From Dactylorhiza incarnata (taxonomy: Eukaryota; Streptophyta; Magnoliopsida; Asparagales; Orchidaceae), in contig JAWHQI010000257.1 of NCBI GenBank assembly GCA_033032865.1, positions 992,001 to 1,056,000 on the forward strand: a stretch of DNA of 64,000 bases, read 5' to 3'. Each line of letters begins with the position of its first letter. The stretch's first letter is position 1. The notes below the pieces were generated by a model that had not been told where the DNA came from, made no database searches, and saw only the letters and a program-made list of their open reading frames with translations. Below, one piece after another: positions 11,390-22,663 of this stretch. The position numbers and the translations under genes were made by a program.

Positions 11390-12250
11390 CGTCCTTTGTC
11401 CCCACAGCGGATCCACAGCGGATCCGCTGTGGGGGCACTCAAACCCACGCGGGGGCGGGATTTAAGGATACAGGAGCCGTTGATCTCCCGGGGGAGATCG
11501 AACGGCTCCCGTCAGCCCTGACGGGAGACGGCCGCTGCCGCCGCCGGCAGCGGCCGGTTGTGGCCGGTGCCGCCCCCGGTCGGTGCGCCGGGGGCGGGCG
11601 ACCACTCCGGTGGTGGTCTGGCGGCCTGGCGCCGCCGGCCACCGCCGGGGCTCGTGCTGCAAGGGCACGGGGGCGGTGGCGGTCCGCACGCCTCCTGCAT
11701 GCTTGCCGCCACCGCCTCCACCGGAGGGGATGGGGTGGGGGGTGCCCCCGGCCGGTGCGCCGGGGGCCGGCGACTCCTCCGGGGGTGGTCCGGCGACCTG
11801 GCACCGCCGGCCACCGCCGGGGGAGGGATTAAAAGGGGCGGGCGGCGGCGGCGTGGCCTGCATGGGCCATGCAGGCCGCGGTGCCGCCGCTCCTGCCGAG
11901 TGCTGCCCTCCCGGCCGCCACTGGACGGGGCGCCGGGGAGGGGGCAACCCTCCGGCGGTGGCCCGGCGGCCTGGAGCCGCCGGCCGCCGCCGGGGGGTTT
12001 GGCTATTCCTGTACAGGAAAGCAGGGGAGGCGGGGAAGGCCACGGGTGCCGCCGGCCGTGCCCGCCGGCGGCCCGGCCGCCTCCCCAGCGCCGGCGCCGA
12101 GGTCCCCGACGGGGACCTGTTGACCTCCTCCCCCCCCCAGCGCCACCACCGGCGCTGGGGGAGAGTAGGTCCTCTGCCGGCCTCCTCCCCGAGCCTTGCC
12201 AAGGCTCGGGCGGCGGCCGGCGGCGCTCCGGCGGCAGGGGAGATGGGGGT
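11390..12250. repeat. GC-rich low-complexity block in 3' LTR
   Basis: Strongly GC-rich DNA with many ggcggtggcc/ccgccggccaccgccgg palindromic words. It is open in several frames on both strands at once, with Pro/Arg/Gly/Ala-rich translations and no domain, so I do not call a gene here. The identical block recurs at 21160-22020. Confidence 0.8.
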
Positions 12251-12433
12251 TCTACCCTAGAGGTGGGAAGGAGGAGGAGGAAGTCTCTACCTGGGGTGGA
12301 GGGGGTGCTCGGGAGGAGGAAGGGTGGTGGTGGCCGGCCATGGAGGAGGAAGAGGAGGGTGGTGGCGGCTTGGCTCCGGCTAGCTCCGGCGAGGGGGGTG
12401 GCCGGCTGGGTTGGGGTGCTGGCAGAGGGGAGC

Positions 12434-12438
<5 letters not shown>

Positions 12439-12495
<57 letters not shown>
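12439..12495. repeat. GA microsatellite in 3' LTR (57 bp)
   Basis: (GA)n of about 57 bases; the other LTR has about 51 bases. The difference is consistent with replication slippage. Confidence 0.9.
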
Positions 12496-12497
<2 letters not shown>

Positions 12498-12917
12498 GGT
12501 GTGTGGGGGAGGAATGGAGGGGCTGCCCCTCCTTTTATAGGAAGGAGGAAGCTCTCCTCCCCCCCCTTCCTCTTCCTCCACGTGGGGATAAGGGAGGGGG
12601 AGATATTTCTCCCCCTCCCCTCCCTCCTCTCTCTCCTGCCCAAATAGGGGGGCTGCCCATGAATAGGCAGCCCTTCCTTTTTGGGGGAGGGGCTTCTCTC
12701 CCCCCCCCCCCCCCCCTTTTTCTTTTCGTCTCTTTCCTAAGTAATTTCAGACTGGGGGGGGGGGGGGGGGGTTTGACCAAGTCAACTTAGGGCGGGGTCC
12801 TCCTCGGCTCCCGGGACATGATAAGAGTCGCCGGGGCCGATGCCGTGTTCGTGTGCTTTATATTTCGTGCGTTGCACTGAGGCGATTTGCATAGGACTAA
12901 ACTGGCATACCCTCCAT

Positions 12918-13541
12918 ACGACCTCGTATCGAGACGCAACGAGTTCCGTTGCGCTCGTATTGTCCATACGAGTCTATCGGAACTGACGGAAGTTAATTCG
13001 GGGTTCGTACGGCCACTATTCATAATAATGAGGTAGTGGTGCGCTACGATACCCGAAATGGTCGTTTTCTCCAAACGACCTCGGATCGAAGTGCAACGAA
13101 TTCCGTTGTGCTCGTATTGTCCATACGAGTCCTACGGAACTGACGGAAGTTAATTCGGGGTTCGTACGGCCACTATTCATAATAATGAGGTAGTGGTGCG
13201 CTACGATACCCGAAATGGTTGTTTTCTCCAAACGACCTCGGATCGAAGTGCAACGAATTCCGTTGCGCTCGTATTGTCCATACGAGTCCAACGGAACTGA
13301 CGGAAGTTAATTCGGGGTTCGTACGGCCACTATTCATAATAATGAGGTAGTGGTGCGCTACGATACCCGAAATGGTCGTTTTCTCCAAACGACCTCGGAT
13401 CGAAGTGCAACGAATTCCGTTGTGCTCGTATTGTCCATACGAGTCCAACGGAACTGACGGAAGTTAATTCGGGGTTCGTACGGCCACTATTCATAATAAT
13501 GAGGTAGTGGTGCGCTACGATACCCGAAATGGTCGTTTTCT
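12918..13541. repeat. 157-bp tandem array in 3' LTR, about four copies
   Basis: Four copies of a 157-bp unit containing acggaagttaattcggggtt and gaggtagtggtgcgctacga, with the first copy most diverged. The array lies just inside the start of the LTR in element sense (the U3 end), where promoter or enhancer sequences would be expected. Open frames repeated every 157 bp are artefacts of the array. Confidence 0.92.
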
Positions 13542-16500
13542 ACTGCTCGGGCCTACTTTTATTGGGCTCACTAGGGTCTAGTGGCCCAATAAAAGTCGGG
13601 ATGTTACAATCCAATAAAAATAAAGAGATTTTCGTCCCCGAAAATTGGCTAAAGTAGGGGTTTAAATGATGTACCTGGGGGAAGAGCGTCGGGTATTTCT
13701 CTCGTACGAGCGTTTCTGGTTCCCAAGTGAACTCTTCGCGTCCACCGTTCGACCATAAGATCTTGACCATTGTGACTGTCTTGTTCCGCAGTTCTTTGAT
13801 CTTGGAGTCCACTATCTTCACAGGTTCGAGTCGGACAGATCGGTCGGATTGCACGGATGTTGGGGGTGTGGGGAGGTGCTGCTCTGGTTGGCGCAGAACA
13901 CGTCTTAGCGAGGAGACATGAAATACGTCGTGAAGGCTCCCCAGCTCGGCTGGCAAAGCTAACCTGTAAGCCACCGGGCCAATTCTTTCGACGACTGGAT
14001 ACGGGCCTAGATAGCGGGGGTCCAGCTTTTTCTGCCTCTTGATTCGTGATATCCCATGCATTGGCTTAATCTTTAAGAAAACCATATCTCCCACTTGGAA
14101 TTCCACTTGCCGATGACGTGCGTCGTAATACTTGGCCTGTCGGCTCTGCGCTTCCAACATGCGTTCCCGGATTAGTCTTATTGCGGCGGTGGTATCGTCG
14201 ATGTAGGTGATTCCTAAGGCTTCGGGGTCCTCATCCTGTGCCCAAGACAGCGGGGTCCGACAGCGTCTTCCGTAGAGGGCTTCGTAAGGTGCCATTTTGA
14301 TGCTTGCTTGGAAACTGTTATTGTAGGAGAACTCTACTAAGGGCAGTAACTGTTCCCACGGCTCGCTGTGTTCCACTATGCATAATCGGAGGAGGTCCTC
14401 CATCGTCCGATTTGTCCTTTCTGTTTGCCCGTCGGTCTGGGGGTGGAAGGCGGTGCTAAAAGCTAATCTGGTTCCTAGATACGCCAGTACTCGTCTCCAT
14501 TCTTTTGACGTGAAGCGTCCATCGCGGTCAGAGACGATTGACTTAGGTACCCCATGGAATCGGACCACTTGTTCTATAAATAGCCGGGCTAAGATGTCGA
14601 CGCCGTCGCCTTGTCGGTTTGGAATGAAACGAGCCACTTTGGTGAGTCGATCTACTACGACCCATATTGAGTCGTTTCCTGCACGGGATCGAGGTAAACC
14701 ATGGACGAAATCCATGGAGATATCTTCAAATTTCCATTCCGGAATTGGCAGAGGTTGTAGTAGACCTCCTGGGCTTCGACATTCCGCCTTGACCATTTGA
14801 CAGGTCTGGCAATGTGCAACATAATTGGTGACGTCCTTCTTCATTCCTGGCCAATATAACGTCCTTCGCAGATCCGTGTACATCTTTACTACTCCCGGGT
14901 GTATGGAGTACCTGGTTTGATGTGCTTCGCGGAGGATTTCTTCCCGGATTCCCTCTGCAGCGGGGATGAAGATGCGGTGTCTGTATTGTAGGATGCCATC
15001 ATACAAGTTGTAGTCTTCTTGCGCGCCGTGTTGCAAGGCCTGAATGATCGAGGCCGCTTCTACGTCGACCTTCTGGGCTTCCCGTATTCTATCCCTAATG
15101 TCGCACTGTATCTCCATCCAATAGAGATGAGCCTGGTATTCCATCGGATTTCTGCGGGTGATGAGGATAATATCCATTTTTGCCAAAGATTTGACCAACT
15201 CCTCCGGCACCATTTCTAACCAACTCCCGGTCCTCGGAGGCTGCCGACTCAAGGCGTCTGCGACCTTATTAGCCTTGCCGGGGTGGTACTGGAGGGCGAA
15301 GTCATAATCACAGAGGAATTCTAACCACCGACGCTGCCGGAGGTTCAGCTCCTTCTGGGTGAAGACGTATTTGAGGCTTTTATGATCGGAGAAGATTTCG
15401 CATCGTATCCCGTAGAGGTAGTGTCTCCAGACTTTTAATGCGAAAACTACCGCCCCCAGTTCCAGGTCGTGGGTGGCGTAGTTTAGCTCATGTGGCTTGA
15501 GCTGACGTGAGGCGTAGGCAATCACCTTACCATGTTGCATAAGCACGGCCCCTAATCCTTTCAGAGAGGCATCAGCATAGATTTGAAAACCCTCGGTACC
15601 GGAGGGGAGGGTTAGGATTGGGGCCGATATCAGCCGGTTCTTCAGTTCGATGAATGCTGCCTCGCATTCGGGAGACCATTGGAAGGTCACATCCTTCTTG
15701 GTGAGAGAGGTAAGTGGTAACGCGATTTTGGAGAAACCTTCGACGAACTTACGGTAGTAGCCGGCGAGGCCAAGGAAACTTCGGACGTCTGCTGCTGTCT
15801 TAAGTGGCGGCCAATCTCGTACTGCTTGCACTTTGGCCTGATCCACTGCTACTCCGTTTTTATTGATGGTGTGTCCCAGAAAGCCGACTTCTTCCATCCA
15901 GAACTCGCATTTGCTAAACTTGGCGAAGAGCGAGTGCTCTCTTAGCTTAAGTAGTACCATTTGGAGGTGCCTGGAGTGATCGGTTTTGTTCTTTGAGTAG
16001 ATGAGGATATCATCTATGAAGACTATTACGAAATGGTCCAGAAAGGGTTTGAATACTGTATTCATCAAAGCCATAAAGGCGGACGGGGCATTGGTTAGCC
16101 CAAATGGCATTACCATGAACTCGTATAGTCCGTAGCGAGAGCTGAAAGCGGTCTTGGGAATGTCCTCTTCTCGCACTCTAAGTTGATAGTAGCCGGACCT
16201 TAAGTCCATCTTGGAAAAGACAGACGCGCCTTGTAGTTGATCGAACAGTTCATCTATCCGGGGTAGGGGATAGGTATTCCGGACCGTGAGTTTATTCAAA
16301 CCTCTGTAGTCGATGCAGAGGCGCAGCGATCCATCCTTCTTTTTAACGAACAGTACTGGGGCTCCCCAGGGAGAGGTACTAGGACGTACGAATCCTGCGT
16401 CGACTAACTCTTGTAGCTGAATTTTGAGCTCGGCCAGTTCCCTCGGGGCCATCCGGTACGGTGCCCGGGACACTGGTCGGGCTCCTTGAGTAAGTTCGAT

Positions 16501-17064
16501 TTGGAAGTCCACTTCCCGTTGCGGGGGCAACCCGGGGAGTGACTCTGGGAAGATATCTGGGAAGTCCCTGATCACGGGTACTTTAGAGGGTACTTGCGTC
16601 GTGTTTTCCATCTCAAAGTAGATTAGGTATATCTCGTCCTTCCGCCGCACTGCCTTGACAGTTTGTGCAGACGTTAAGATGATGCGGGTGACGGAGGGTA
16701 TACCTGCTAGGGTGATAACTTGCCCATTCGGATTCTGGAGGCGGATTTCTCGGGTTGAACAATTGATTTGGGCGCTGTGCTCTACCAACCAATCCATCCC
16801 CAGAATGATGTCGAACCCGGTTATTGCTAAGATGGTGGCGTTGACTTCGAACTCTATGCCTCCTAGCATTGCCTGGAAGGAACACTTTTCGGTGGAAGTC
16901 ATATCTGATCCATCCGGGAGTCGTATTCGGATTGACATCCCGGATGATCGTACCGTGTTCTCCTTGTCTGCGATGAAGTTTTGTGCAACGAAAGAATGTG
17001 TGGCGCCGGTATCGAACAGTGTTTTAGCGGGGCGACCTTCTACCAAAAGTAAACCTGACAACAT
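13540..17064 (-). CDS. pol: Pol polyprotein of giant gypsy element (PR-RT-RH-IN)
   Basis: One open frame of about 1170 codons encoding the enzymes for reverse transcription and integration. In order: aspartic protease with [10 protein letters not shown] near residue 20; reverse transcriptase with catalytic FIDDILIYS near residue 350; RNase H with [14 protein letters not shown] and [11 protein letters not shown]; integrase with an H-H-C-C finger ([10 protein letters not shown]...CQTC) and the D-D-E core ([30 protein letters not shown]); then GYPY-like and chromodomain-like tail [14 protein letters not shown]. All catalytic residues I can check are present. The upstream end probably begins at a splice junction rather than at an ATG (see intron). 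The frame runs past the internal domain and ends about 69 bases inside the 3' LTR. Confidence 0.95.
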   Translation of the reverse strand: MLSGLLLVEGRPAKTLFDTGATHSFVAQNFIADKENTVRSSGMSIRIRLPDGSDMTSTEKCSFQAMLGGIEFEVNATILAITGFDIILGMDWLVEHSAQINCSTREIRLQNPNGQVITLAGIPSVTRIILTSAQTVKAVRRKDEIYLIYFEMENTTQVPSKVPVIRDFPDIFPESLPGLPPQREVDFQIELTQGARPVSRAPYRMAPRELAELKIQLQELVDAGFVRPSTSPWGAPVLFVKKKDGSLRLCIDYRGLNKLTVRNTYPLPRIDELFDQLQGASVFSKMDLRSGYYQLRVREEDIPKTAFSSRYGLYEFMVMPFGLTNAPSAFMALMNTVFKPFLDHFVIVFIDDILIYSKNKTDHSRHLQMVLLKLREHSLFAKFSKCEFWMEEVGFLGHTINKNGVAVDQAKVQAVRDWPPLKTAADVRSFLGLAGYYRKFVEGFSKIALPLTSLTKKDVTFQWSPECEAAFIELKNRLISAPILTLPSGTEGFQIYADASLKGLGAVLMQHGKVIAYASRQLKPHELNYATHDLELGAVVFALKVWRHYLYGIRCEIFSDHKSLKYVFTQKELNLRQRRWLEFLCDYDFALQYHPGKANKVADALSRQPPRTGSWLEMVPEELVKSLAKMDIILITRRNPMEYQAHLYWMEIQCDIRDRIREAQKVDVEAASIIQALQHGAQEDYNLYDGILQYRHRIFIPAAEGIREEILREAHQTRYSIHPGVVKMYTDLRRTLYWPGMKKDVTNYVAHCQTCQMVKAECRSPGGLLQPLPIPEWKFEDISMDFVHGLPRSRAGNDSIWVVVDRLTKVARFIPNRQGDGVDILARLFIEQVVRFHGVPKSIVSDRDGRFTSKEWRRVLAYLGTRLAFSTAFHPQTDGQTERTNRTMEDLLRLCIVEHSEPWEQLLPLVEFSYNNSFQASIKMAPYEALYGRRCRTPLSWAQDEDPEALGITYIDDTTAAIRLIRERMLEAQSRQAKYYDARHRQVEFQVGDMVFLKIKPMHGISRIKRQKKLDPRYLGPYPVVERIGPVAYRLALPAELGSLHDVFHVSSLRRVLRQPEQHLPTPPTSVQSDRSVRLEPVKIVDSKIKELRNKTVTMVKILWSNGGREEFTWEPETLVREKYPTLFPQVHHLNPYFSQFSGTKISLFLLDCNIPTFIGPLDPSEPNKSRPEQ

Positions 17065-17184
17065 ATATGTATATATATATCATAATCAAAAGCTTTCGTA
17101 CATATACATGAGTAGGGATGACATATACAAAAGTCCCAACATATAAAGCTATAACATCTCCTAGGATATCCTACTATCGGAAGT
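17065..17184 (-). other. Predicted intron at the gag-pol junction
   Basis: In element sense, gag reaches DVVIG and then meets GTATCTACTTCC; about 135 bases later TTGTTGTCAG stands before the protease frame. Removing GT...AG joins gag and pol in frame with the usual DVV-(I/T)-G protease lead-in and no stop. The removed part is AT-rich, as plant introns are. The coordinates are approximate (donor near 17185, acceptor near 17054). Confidence 0.6.
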
Positions 17185-18360
17185 AGATACCTATCACTAC
17201 GTCAGGAGCAGGACCGTGCTGGAGATCCAATGCGTATGCCTCGAGCGGTGCTGCTCTGCCCTGCCTAGCCGGCTCCCTCCTGCCTGCGGGACGTCCTCTG
17301 CGTCCACCTCGTCCTCTCTCTGCCGCTCTCTGTACTGCTCCTAAGCCGGGTCTCCCGGTAGCCTGTGGGCAAAAGGCTCGTATATGCCCAGGCTGCTGGC
17401 ATAGGTAGCAGTTCCCTGCGAAGGGAACATCTCGTCGTGCGGCTGGGACGACCTGAGGTGCTGGGGCTGGGGGTGCTGGTCGGGGCTGGGGTGCTGGTCG
17501 GGGCTGGGGTGCTGGTCGGGGCTGGGGTGCCCGTCTATATGGCTGGTGACGCTGACGTTGTCTCCCATCTCGGCCCTGCCTGCGAGGACCTACCCCTCTC
17601 TCCCGGCCCTGGGTCTGGGGAACACCTACATGTCCCCTCCGCTGCTGGGCTACCATCCGCTGGTCCATCTCCAGAGCGGTGGCATGTGAGGCGATCGTGT
17701 GGAAGGATGCCTGGGAAATCATGATCAGGGCTTGACGGAGGTCGTCTCGTAATCCCCGATAAAATCTGGCCGCCCTGTCCCTATCTGTACCTGCTAAGGT
17801 CCCGGCGAAGCGGGCCAGGTGGATAAACTCTCTCTGGTAGTCTGGAACTGTCCTAGCTCCCTGCCTGATCTGCAGGAACCGCTCCTGGAGTGCCATCCGG
17901 TCTGCATCCGAAATGAAGTGCTCCAAGAAGGCCTCTGAGAACTCCCCCCAGAGAATGGTGCTGAGGGGTCGCCCTCTAAAAGCGGAGCGGCTAGCTGCCC
18001 TCCACCAGTCTCGTGCATAGCCCTCTAACATGGTCACTACTAGGGATACTGCGGCTACTGCCGGGCACATCATCCCTACAAGAAGCTCCTCTACCCTCTC
18101 CACCCACTCCTCGGCCTGGATAGCTGACTCTGTACCTCGGAAGGTGGGGGGCCTTAGCCCTCGGAACGTGGTCAGCAGATCGGTGGGTACGGTGGCCTGC
18201 TGGGGTGGTCGTAGGGTGGCTGTCTGGAAAGCTGCTAACAAGGCTATCAGTGTCCGTCCTAGCTCTGTATCTCCAAATGGAGCTGCGGCTGGTGTGGCTG
18301 GGACTGGTGGTGGGGTGGTAGGGTGGTACTGATCCTCAGAGGAGGACCTTCCGTTGCTCG
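17174..18360 (-). CDS. gag: Gag polyprotein of giant gypsy element
   Basis: An open frame of about 400 codons. The central part has the retrotransposon capsid block (AEEWVERVEEL, ARDWWRAA, FSEAFLEHFI, YQREFIHLARFAG, RFYRGLRDDLR). A Pro/Arg-rich stretch with RPAPQPRPAPQPRPAP repeats follows, then one CCHC zinc knuckle, CYLCQQPGHIRAFC, which would bind element RNA. The true start is unclear. The frame extends upstream to about 18406 without a good ATG, and a TTACTTCTCCAG sequence just before ATACCGGAG looks like a splice acceptor. A 5' leader intron is therefore possible. Confidence 0.9.
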
Positions 18361-18598
18361 ACTCCGGTATCTGGAGAAGTAACAACATGAATATCAGAAC
18401 TTGCAAAAATAAGGGAATTTTGCAGGACTGAAACGAAAAGTAAGCGGAAAGCGTGTGGGTGTACTACCGTGCAGTCTCGAATCCTTAACTCTAAGCCTAA
18501 AGGGTCCACCAGGCTTCCGCTGCGTGGTTCGTCCCGAACCAAGGAACGGAAACGGGGACGAGAGGATCGAAAGACTGCCCCATGTGGTCGGATCGTGG

Positions 18599-18611
18599 TA
18601 GCTCTGATCCA
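18599..18611 (-). other. Primer-binding site, initiator tRNA-Met type
   Basis: In element sense TGGATCAGAGC lies two bases after the 5' LTR. The plant initiator tRNA-Met complement is TGGTATCAGAGC, so this copy differs by one missing T. This fixes the minus orientation and shows which LTR is 5'. Confidence 0.8.
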
Positions 18612-19855
18612 TTTGTAAGACCCCCCCCCCCCAATCCTGAACCGGGTTCAGGGAGGGGGGGGGGATCTTACTGCCCAGAGAAGACCACCCAGCGCTTCCC
18701 GGGTGGCGACGTCCCACCCGCATAGGCACTGAGCGGTCTCTTTGTCAGGCACAAGAATCACAACTTCACATCAGAACGCATAGCGGAAGCAATCAACCAA
18801 AAAATAGGAAACCAAAACACACTGCTTATATTTACATACTTAACGGGGCCGAAGCCTAACGTTTACAAGAGTGCCTTGAAGGCTACATCGACTGAACAAA
18901 AGGGCCTAAGCCGGTCCTATACTCTAGGACTCACGTCTCGGAAGACAGGGGGCGGGGCTGGGAAAGTCGTACGGATCATCTCCAAGGCTTCGAGATCAAC
19001 CTGTGATGTGGGGGCTTCACGCTGTCCCGTCTCCTGTGATTGGTTATAAGAAATAACCGTTAGTCACAGAGCTAAGTAGAAAACACATCCCCCTCCCCGG
19101 ATCCGTATCCAGGGGGCGGCTAAAAGACAGAATTTGAAATAGCCGAAGCAAGGAAAGGGTTAGCAGTAGGCAAATGTATATATTTATATATATATATATA
19201 TCGGGGCTCCTGCCCTAGTATCCACAACCGCGCCGTATAGTAAATATCTAACACTATCGCGCGCATACACACACCCAGGTACTCAAGACATGTACCCACA
19301 CAAAGACCCTGTGTCGACACAGTTTTAGACCGCTTTAGTTCAAGCAGGGGAGCTAATCCCGCGGGCCTCACCGATGTGGCCGTCGGTGACAGTGGCCAGT
19401 CCTGCCACTTCTGAATGTAGTCGTACCGTATCATTCAGGCCCTCCCGTACAACTTGGTGTACTGAATGGATGTGAGCGACATCCGGCGAACCGATTTTTA
19501 GGCCGACCAGCGGAGGCGATACTGCCGGCTCAGAGGGTAATAACCCACTGTGCCCATCTCCCTGTCGCCATGAGTCGTCAACTCACCCGCACCGGTACGA
19601 ACGGTCTGCGAGCGTGACCGACCCGCCACTTCCAATCAATCTTCACCCGCTTTATATAAACAAACCCTTAGGCCACGGGGCAATTTCTACTCGACCGGTC
19701 GCACGATCTTGGACCGGGAGGCTTAGCGGTAGGAGGGCTCCTTGCTTGGGACTAACCTGGGAGGAGAGACTTGACTCCGGGTTTTTCCCAACTAAGGCCT
19801 CGCCGAAGGGAGGATAAGCACCGCATTCGTTGCCACGGCAGCTCTGCGCTAGTAA

Positions 19856-20259
19856 ATAAAATAGGCCGAAGAATGGGCCATGTGATAAACAGAAAAGTAG
19901 GCCGAAAGCAAATGCCATGTATTAAACAGGAAAGTAGGCCGAAAGCAAAGGCCATGTATTAAACAGGAAAGTAGGCCGAAAGCAAAGGCCATGTATTAAA
20001 CAGGAAAGTAGGCCGAAAGCAAAGGCCATGTATTAAACAGGAAAGTAGGCCGAAAGCAAAGGCCATGTATTAAACAGGAAAGTAGGCCGAAAGCAAAGGC
20101 CATGTATTAAACAGGAAAGTAGGCCGAAAGCAAAGGCCATGTATTAAACAGGAAAGTAGGCCGAAAGCAAAGGCCATGTATTAAACAGGAAAGTAGGCCG
20201 AAAGCAAAGGCCATGTATTAAACGGGAAAGTAGGCCGAAAGCAGAGGCCGTGTAAATAG
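19856..20259. repeat. 37-bp tandem array in 5' LTR
   Basis: Same unit and about the same copy number (ten plus one diverged) as at 10135-10538, with single-base differences such as gcaaatgcc in the first unit. Confidence 0.92.
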
Positions 20260-20556
20260 GACCGGTACGAGACTGGATTTAAATGAAAGTGCTGAATGTA
20301 AATGCGGGGGACCAGTACGAGACTGGATCTAAATGAAAGTACAGAATGTAAATGCGGGGGACCAGTACGAGACTGGATTTAAATGAAAGTACAGAATGTA
20401 AATGCGGGGGACCAGTACGAGACTGGATTTAAATGAAAGTACAGAATGTAAATGCGGGGGACCAGTACGAGACTGGATTTAAATGAAAGTACAGAATGTA
20501 AATGCGGGGGACCAGTACGAGACTGGATTTAAATGAAAGCACAGAATGTAAATGCG
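20260..20556. repeat. 50-bp tandem array, six copies, in 5' LTR
   Basis: Units start at 20262, 20312, 20362, 20412, 20462 and 20512. There is one more unit than in the 3' LTR, which is a real length difference between the two LTRs of one element. Confidence 0.95.
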
Positions 20557-21159
20557 TAAGATGAAATGGTTAGTAGTCCAATCACTCTATCAGAGGAGGC
20601 TTCGATCGACGACTCCGTACTTTTATTATTGTCGCGACGAGGTTACATTTTGGCGCCGCGTCGCGATGTCGTTCCGATTTGTGCGTTGCTTTTCCGAGCT
20701 TAGTCGGTCTCTTAGCTTACTATGCATAATTTTGGGATAAGTATTTAAAATATGCGTCGAGGGGACGCCGATTTATTTTAATGAATTTCGCTCTTTTCCG
20801 GGCGTCTATTTTTGTTTGAAAAGGCTTTCGAGGGGTCAAATCACAAGTCCACACTTCCTACCTTTGATAGTATTTGTAAAATACCTATATTTAGTGCCCC
20901 TAATTTTTGGGGAATTTTAGAGACTCATTTGGGTATTTTATTACCTAAAATAAACTTTATATTGGGTTTTAAAAATAGTAAAACCCCTCCTAAAAATCCC
21001 AAAAAATTACAGAGGGTGCCCCTAAGGGTGAGACACACTTTTCATTTAGAAAACTTTTTCTGAAACGACCCCATTTTTCCTCAGAAAAATGGAGAAGCCG
21101 ATAGGGTGTTTGGGGTGCAAATAGAGGCAGGGAGGGACCTGGGGGCGCCGCACCGGGCG

Positions 21160-22020
21160 CCGTCCTTTGTCCCCACAGCGGATCCACAGCGGATCCGCTG
21201 TGGGGGCACTCAAACCCACGCGGGGGCGGGAGTTAAGGATACAGGAGCCGTTGATCTCCCGGGGGAGATCGAACGGCTCCCGTCAGCCCTGACGGGAGAC
21301 GGCCGCTGCCGCCGCCGGCAGCGGCCGGTTGTGGCCGGTGCCGCCCCCGGTCGGTGCGCCGGGGGCGGGCGACCACTCCGGTGGTGGTCCGGCGGCCTGG
21401 CGCCGCCGGCCACCGCCGGGGCTCGTGCTGCAAGGGCACGGGGGCGGTGGCGGTCCGCACGCCTCCTGCATGCTTGCCGCCACCGCCTCCACCGGAGGGG
21501 ATGGGGTGGGGGGTGCCCCCGGCCGGTGCGCCGGGGGCCGGCGACTCCTCCGGGGGTGGTCCGGCGACCTGGCACCGCCGGCCACCGCCGGGGGAGGGAT
21601 TAAAAGGGGCGGGCGGCGGCGGCGTGGCCTGCATGGGCCATGCAGGCCGCGGTGCCGCCGCTCCTGCCGAGTGCTGCCCTCCCGGCCGCCACTGGATGGG
21701 GCGCCGGGGAGGGGGCAACCCTCCGGCGGTGGCCCGGCGGCCTGGAGCCGCCGGCCGCCGCCGGGGGGTTTGGCTATTCCTGTACAGGAAAGCAGGGGAG
21801 GCGGGGAAGGCCACGGGTGCCGCCGGCCGTGCCCGCCGGCGGCCCGGCCGCCTCCCCAGCGCCGGCGCCGAGGTCCCCGACGGGGACCTGTTGACCTCCT
21901 CCCCCCCCCAGCGCCACCACCGGCGCTGGGGGAGAGTAGGTCCTCTGCCGGCCTCCTCCCCGAGCCTTGCCAAGGCTCGGGCGGCGGCCGGCGGCGCTCC
22001 GGCGGCAGGGGAGATGGGGG
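21160..22020. repeat. GC-rich low-complexity block in 5' LTR
   Basis: Counterpart of 11390-12250, nearly identical. Overlapping open frames up to 350 codons on both strands have no domains and are judged spurious. Confidence 0.8.
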
Positions 22021-22194
22021 TTCTACCCTAGAGGTGGGAAGGAGGAGGAGGAAGTCTCTACCTGGGGTGGAGGGGGTGCTCGGGAGGAGGAAGGGTGGTG
22101 GTGGCCGGCCATGGAGGAGGAAGAGGAGGGTGGTGGCGGCTTGGCTCCGGCGAGGGGGGTGGCCGGCTGGGTTGGGGTGCTGGCAGAGGGGAGC

Positions 22195-22199
<5 letters not shown>

Positions 22200-22250
<51 letters not shown>
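22200..22250. repeat. GA microsatellite in 5' LTR (51 bp)
   Basis: (GA)n of about 51 bases, the partner of the 57-base run at 12439-12495. Confidence 0.9.
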
Positions 22251-22252
<2 letters not shown>

Positions 22253-22663
22253 GGTGTGTGGGGGAGGAATGGAGGGGCTGCCCCTCCTTTTATAGGAAGG
22301 AGGAAGCTCTCCTCCCCCCCTTCCTCTTCCTCCACGTGGGGATAAGGGAGGGGGAGATATTTCTCCCCCTCCCCTCCCTCCTCTCTCTCCTGCCCAAATA
22401 GGGGGGCTGCCCATGAATAGGCAGCCCTTCCTTTTTGGGGGAGGGGCTTCTCTCCCCCCCCCCCTTTTTCTTTTCGTCTCTTTCCTAAGTAATTTCAGAC
22501 TGGGGGGGGGGGGGGGGTTTGACCAAGTCAACTTAGGGCGGGGTCCTCCTCGGCTCCCGGGACATGATAAGAGTCGCCGGGGCCGATGCCGGGTTCGTGT
22601 GCTTTATATTTCGTGCGTTGCACTGAGGCGATTTGCATAGGACTAAACTGGCATACCCTCCAT

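Larger units (their letters stand above)
8893..13608 (-). repeat. 3' LTR of giant gypsy element (4716 bp)
   Basis: Bounded by tgtaagac at 8893 and gatgttaca ending at 13608. It matches 18614-23354 along its length. From left to right it contains a CT/GC-rich end, an AT microsatellite near 9460, a 37-bp array, a 50-bp array (five copies), a 0.9-kb GC-rich block, a GA microsatellite, C and G homopolymers and a 157-bp array. Confidence 0.95.

Noticed and set aside
11335..12540. Long overlapping open frames (up to about 290 codons) on both strands of the GC-rich LTR block
   Set aside because: They occur in several frames at once, are rich in Pro/Arg/Gly/Ala, have no domain and follow base composition. 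The same block is repeated in the other LTR.
12698..12771. Long C and G homopolymers as possible telomere-like or G-quadruplex regulatory sites
   Set aside because: They are plain homopolymers whose length differs between the LTRs, typical of slippage or sequencing error, with no supporting context.
14378..14800. 140-codon frame on the plus strand
   Set aside because: It is antisense to the integrase region of the giant gypsy pol and has no domain of its own.
21283..22345. 350- and 338-codon open frames in the 5' LTR
   Set aside because: Same low-complexity artefact, extended by the GA microsatellite, which reads as (RE)n or (SL)n.
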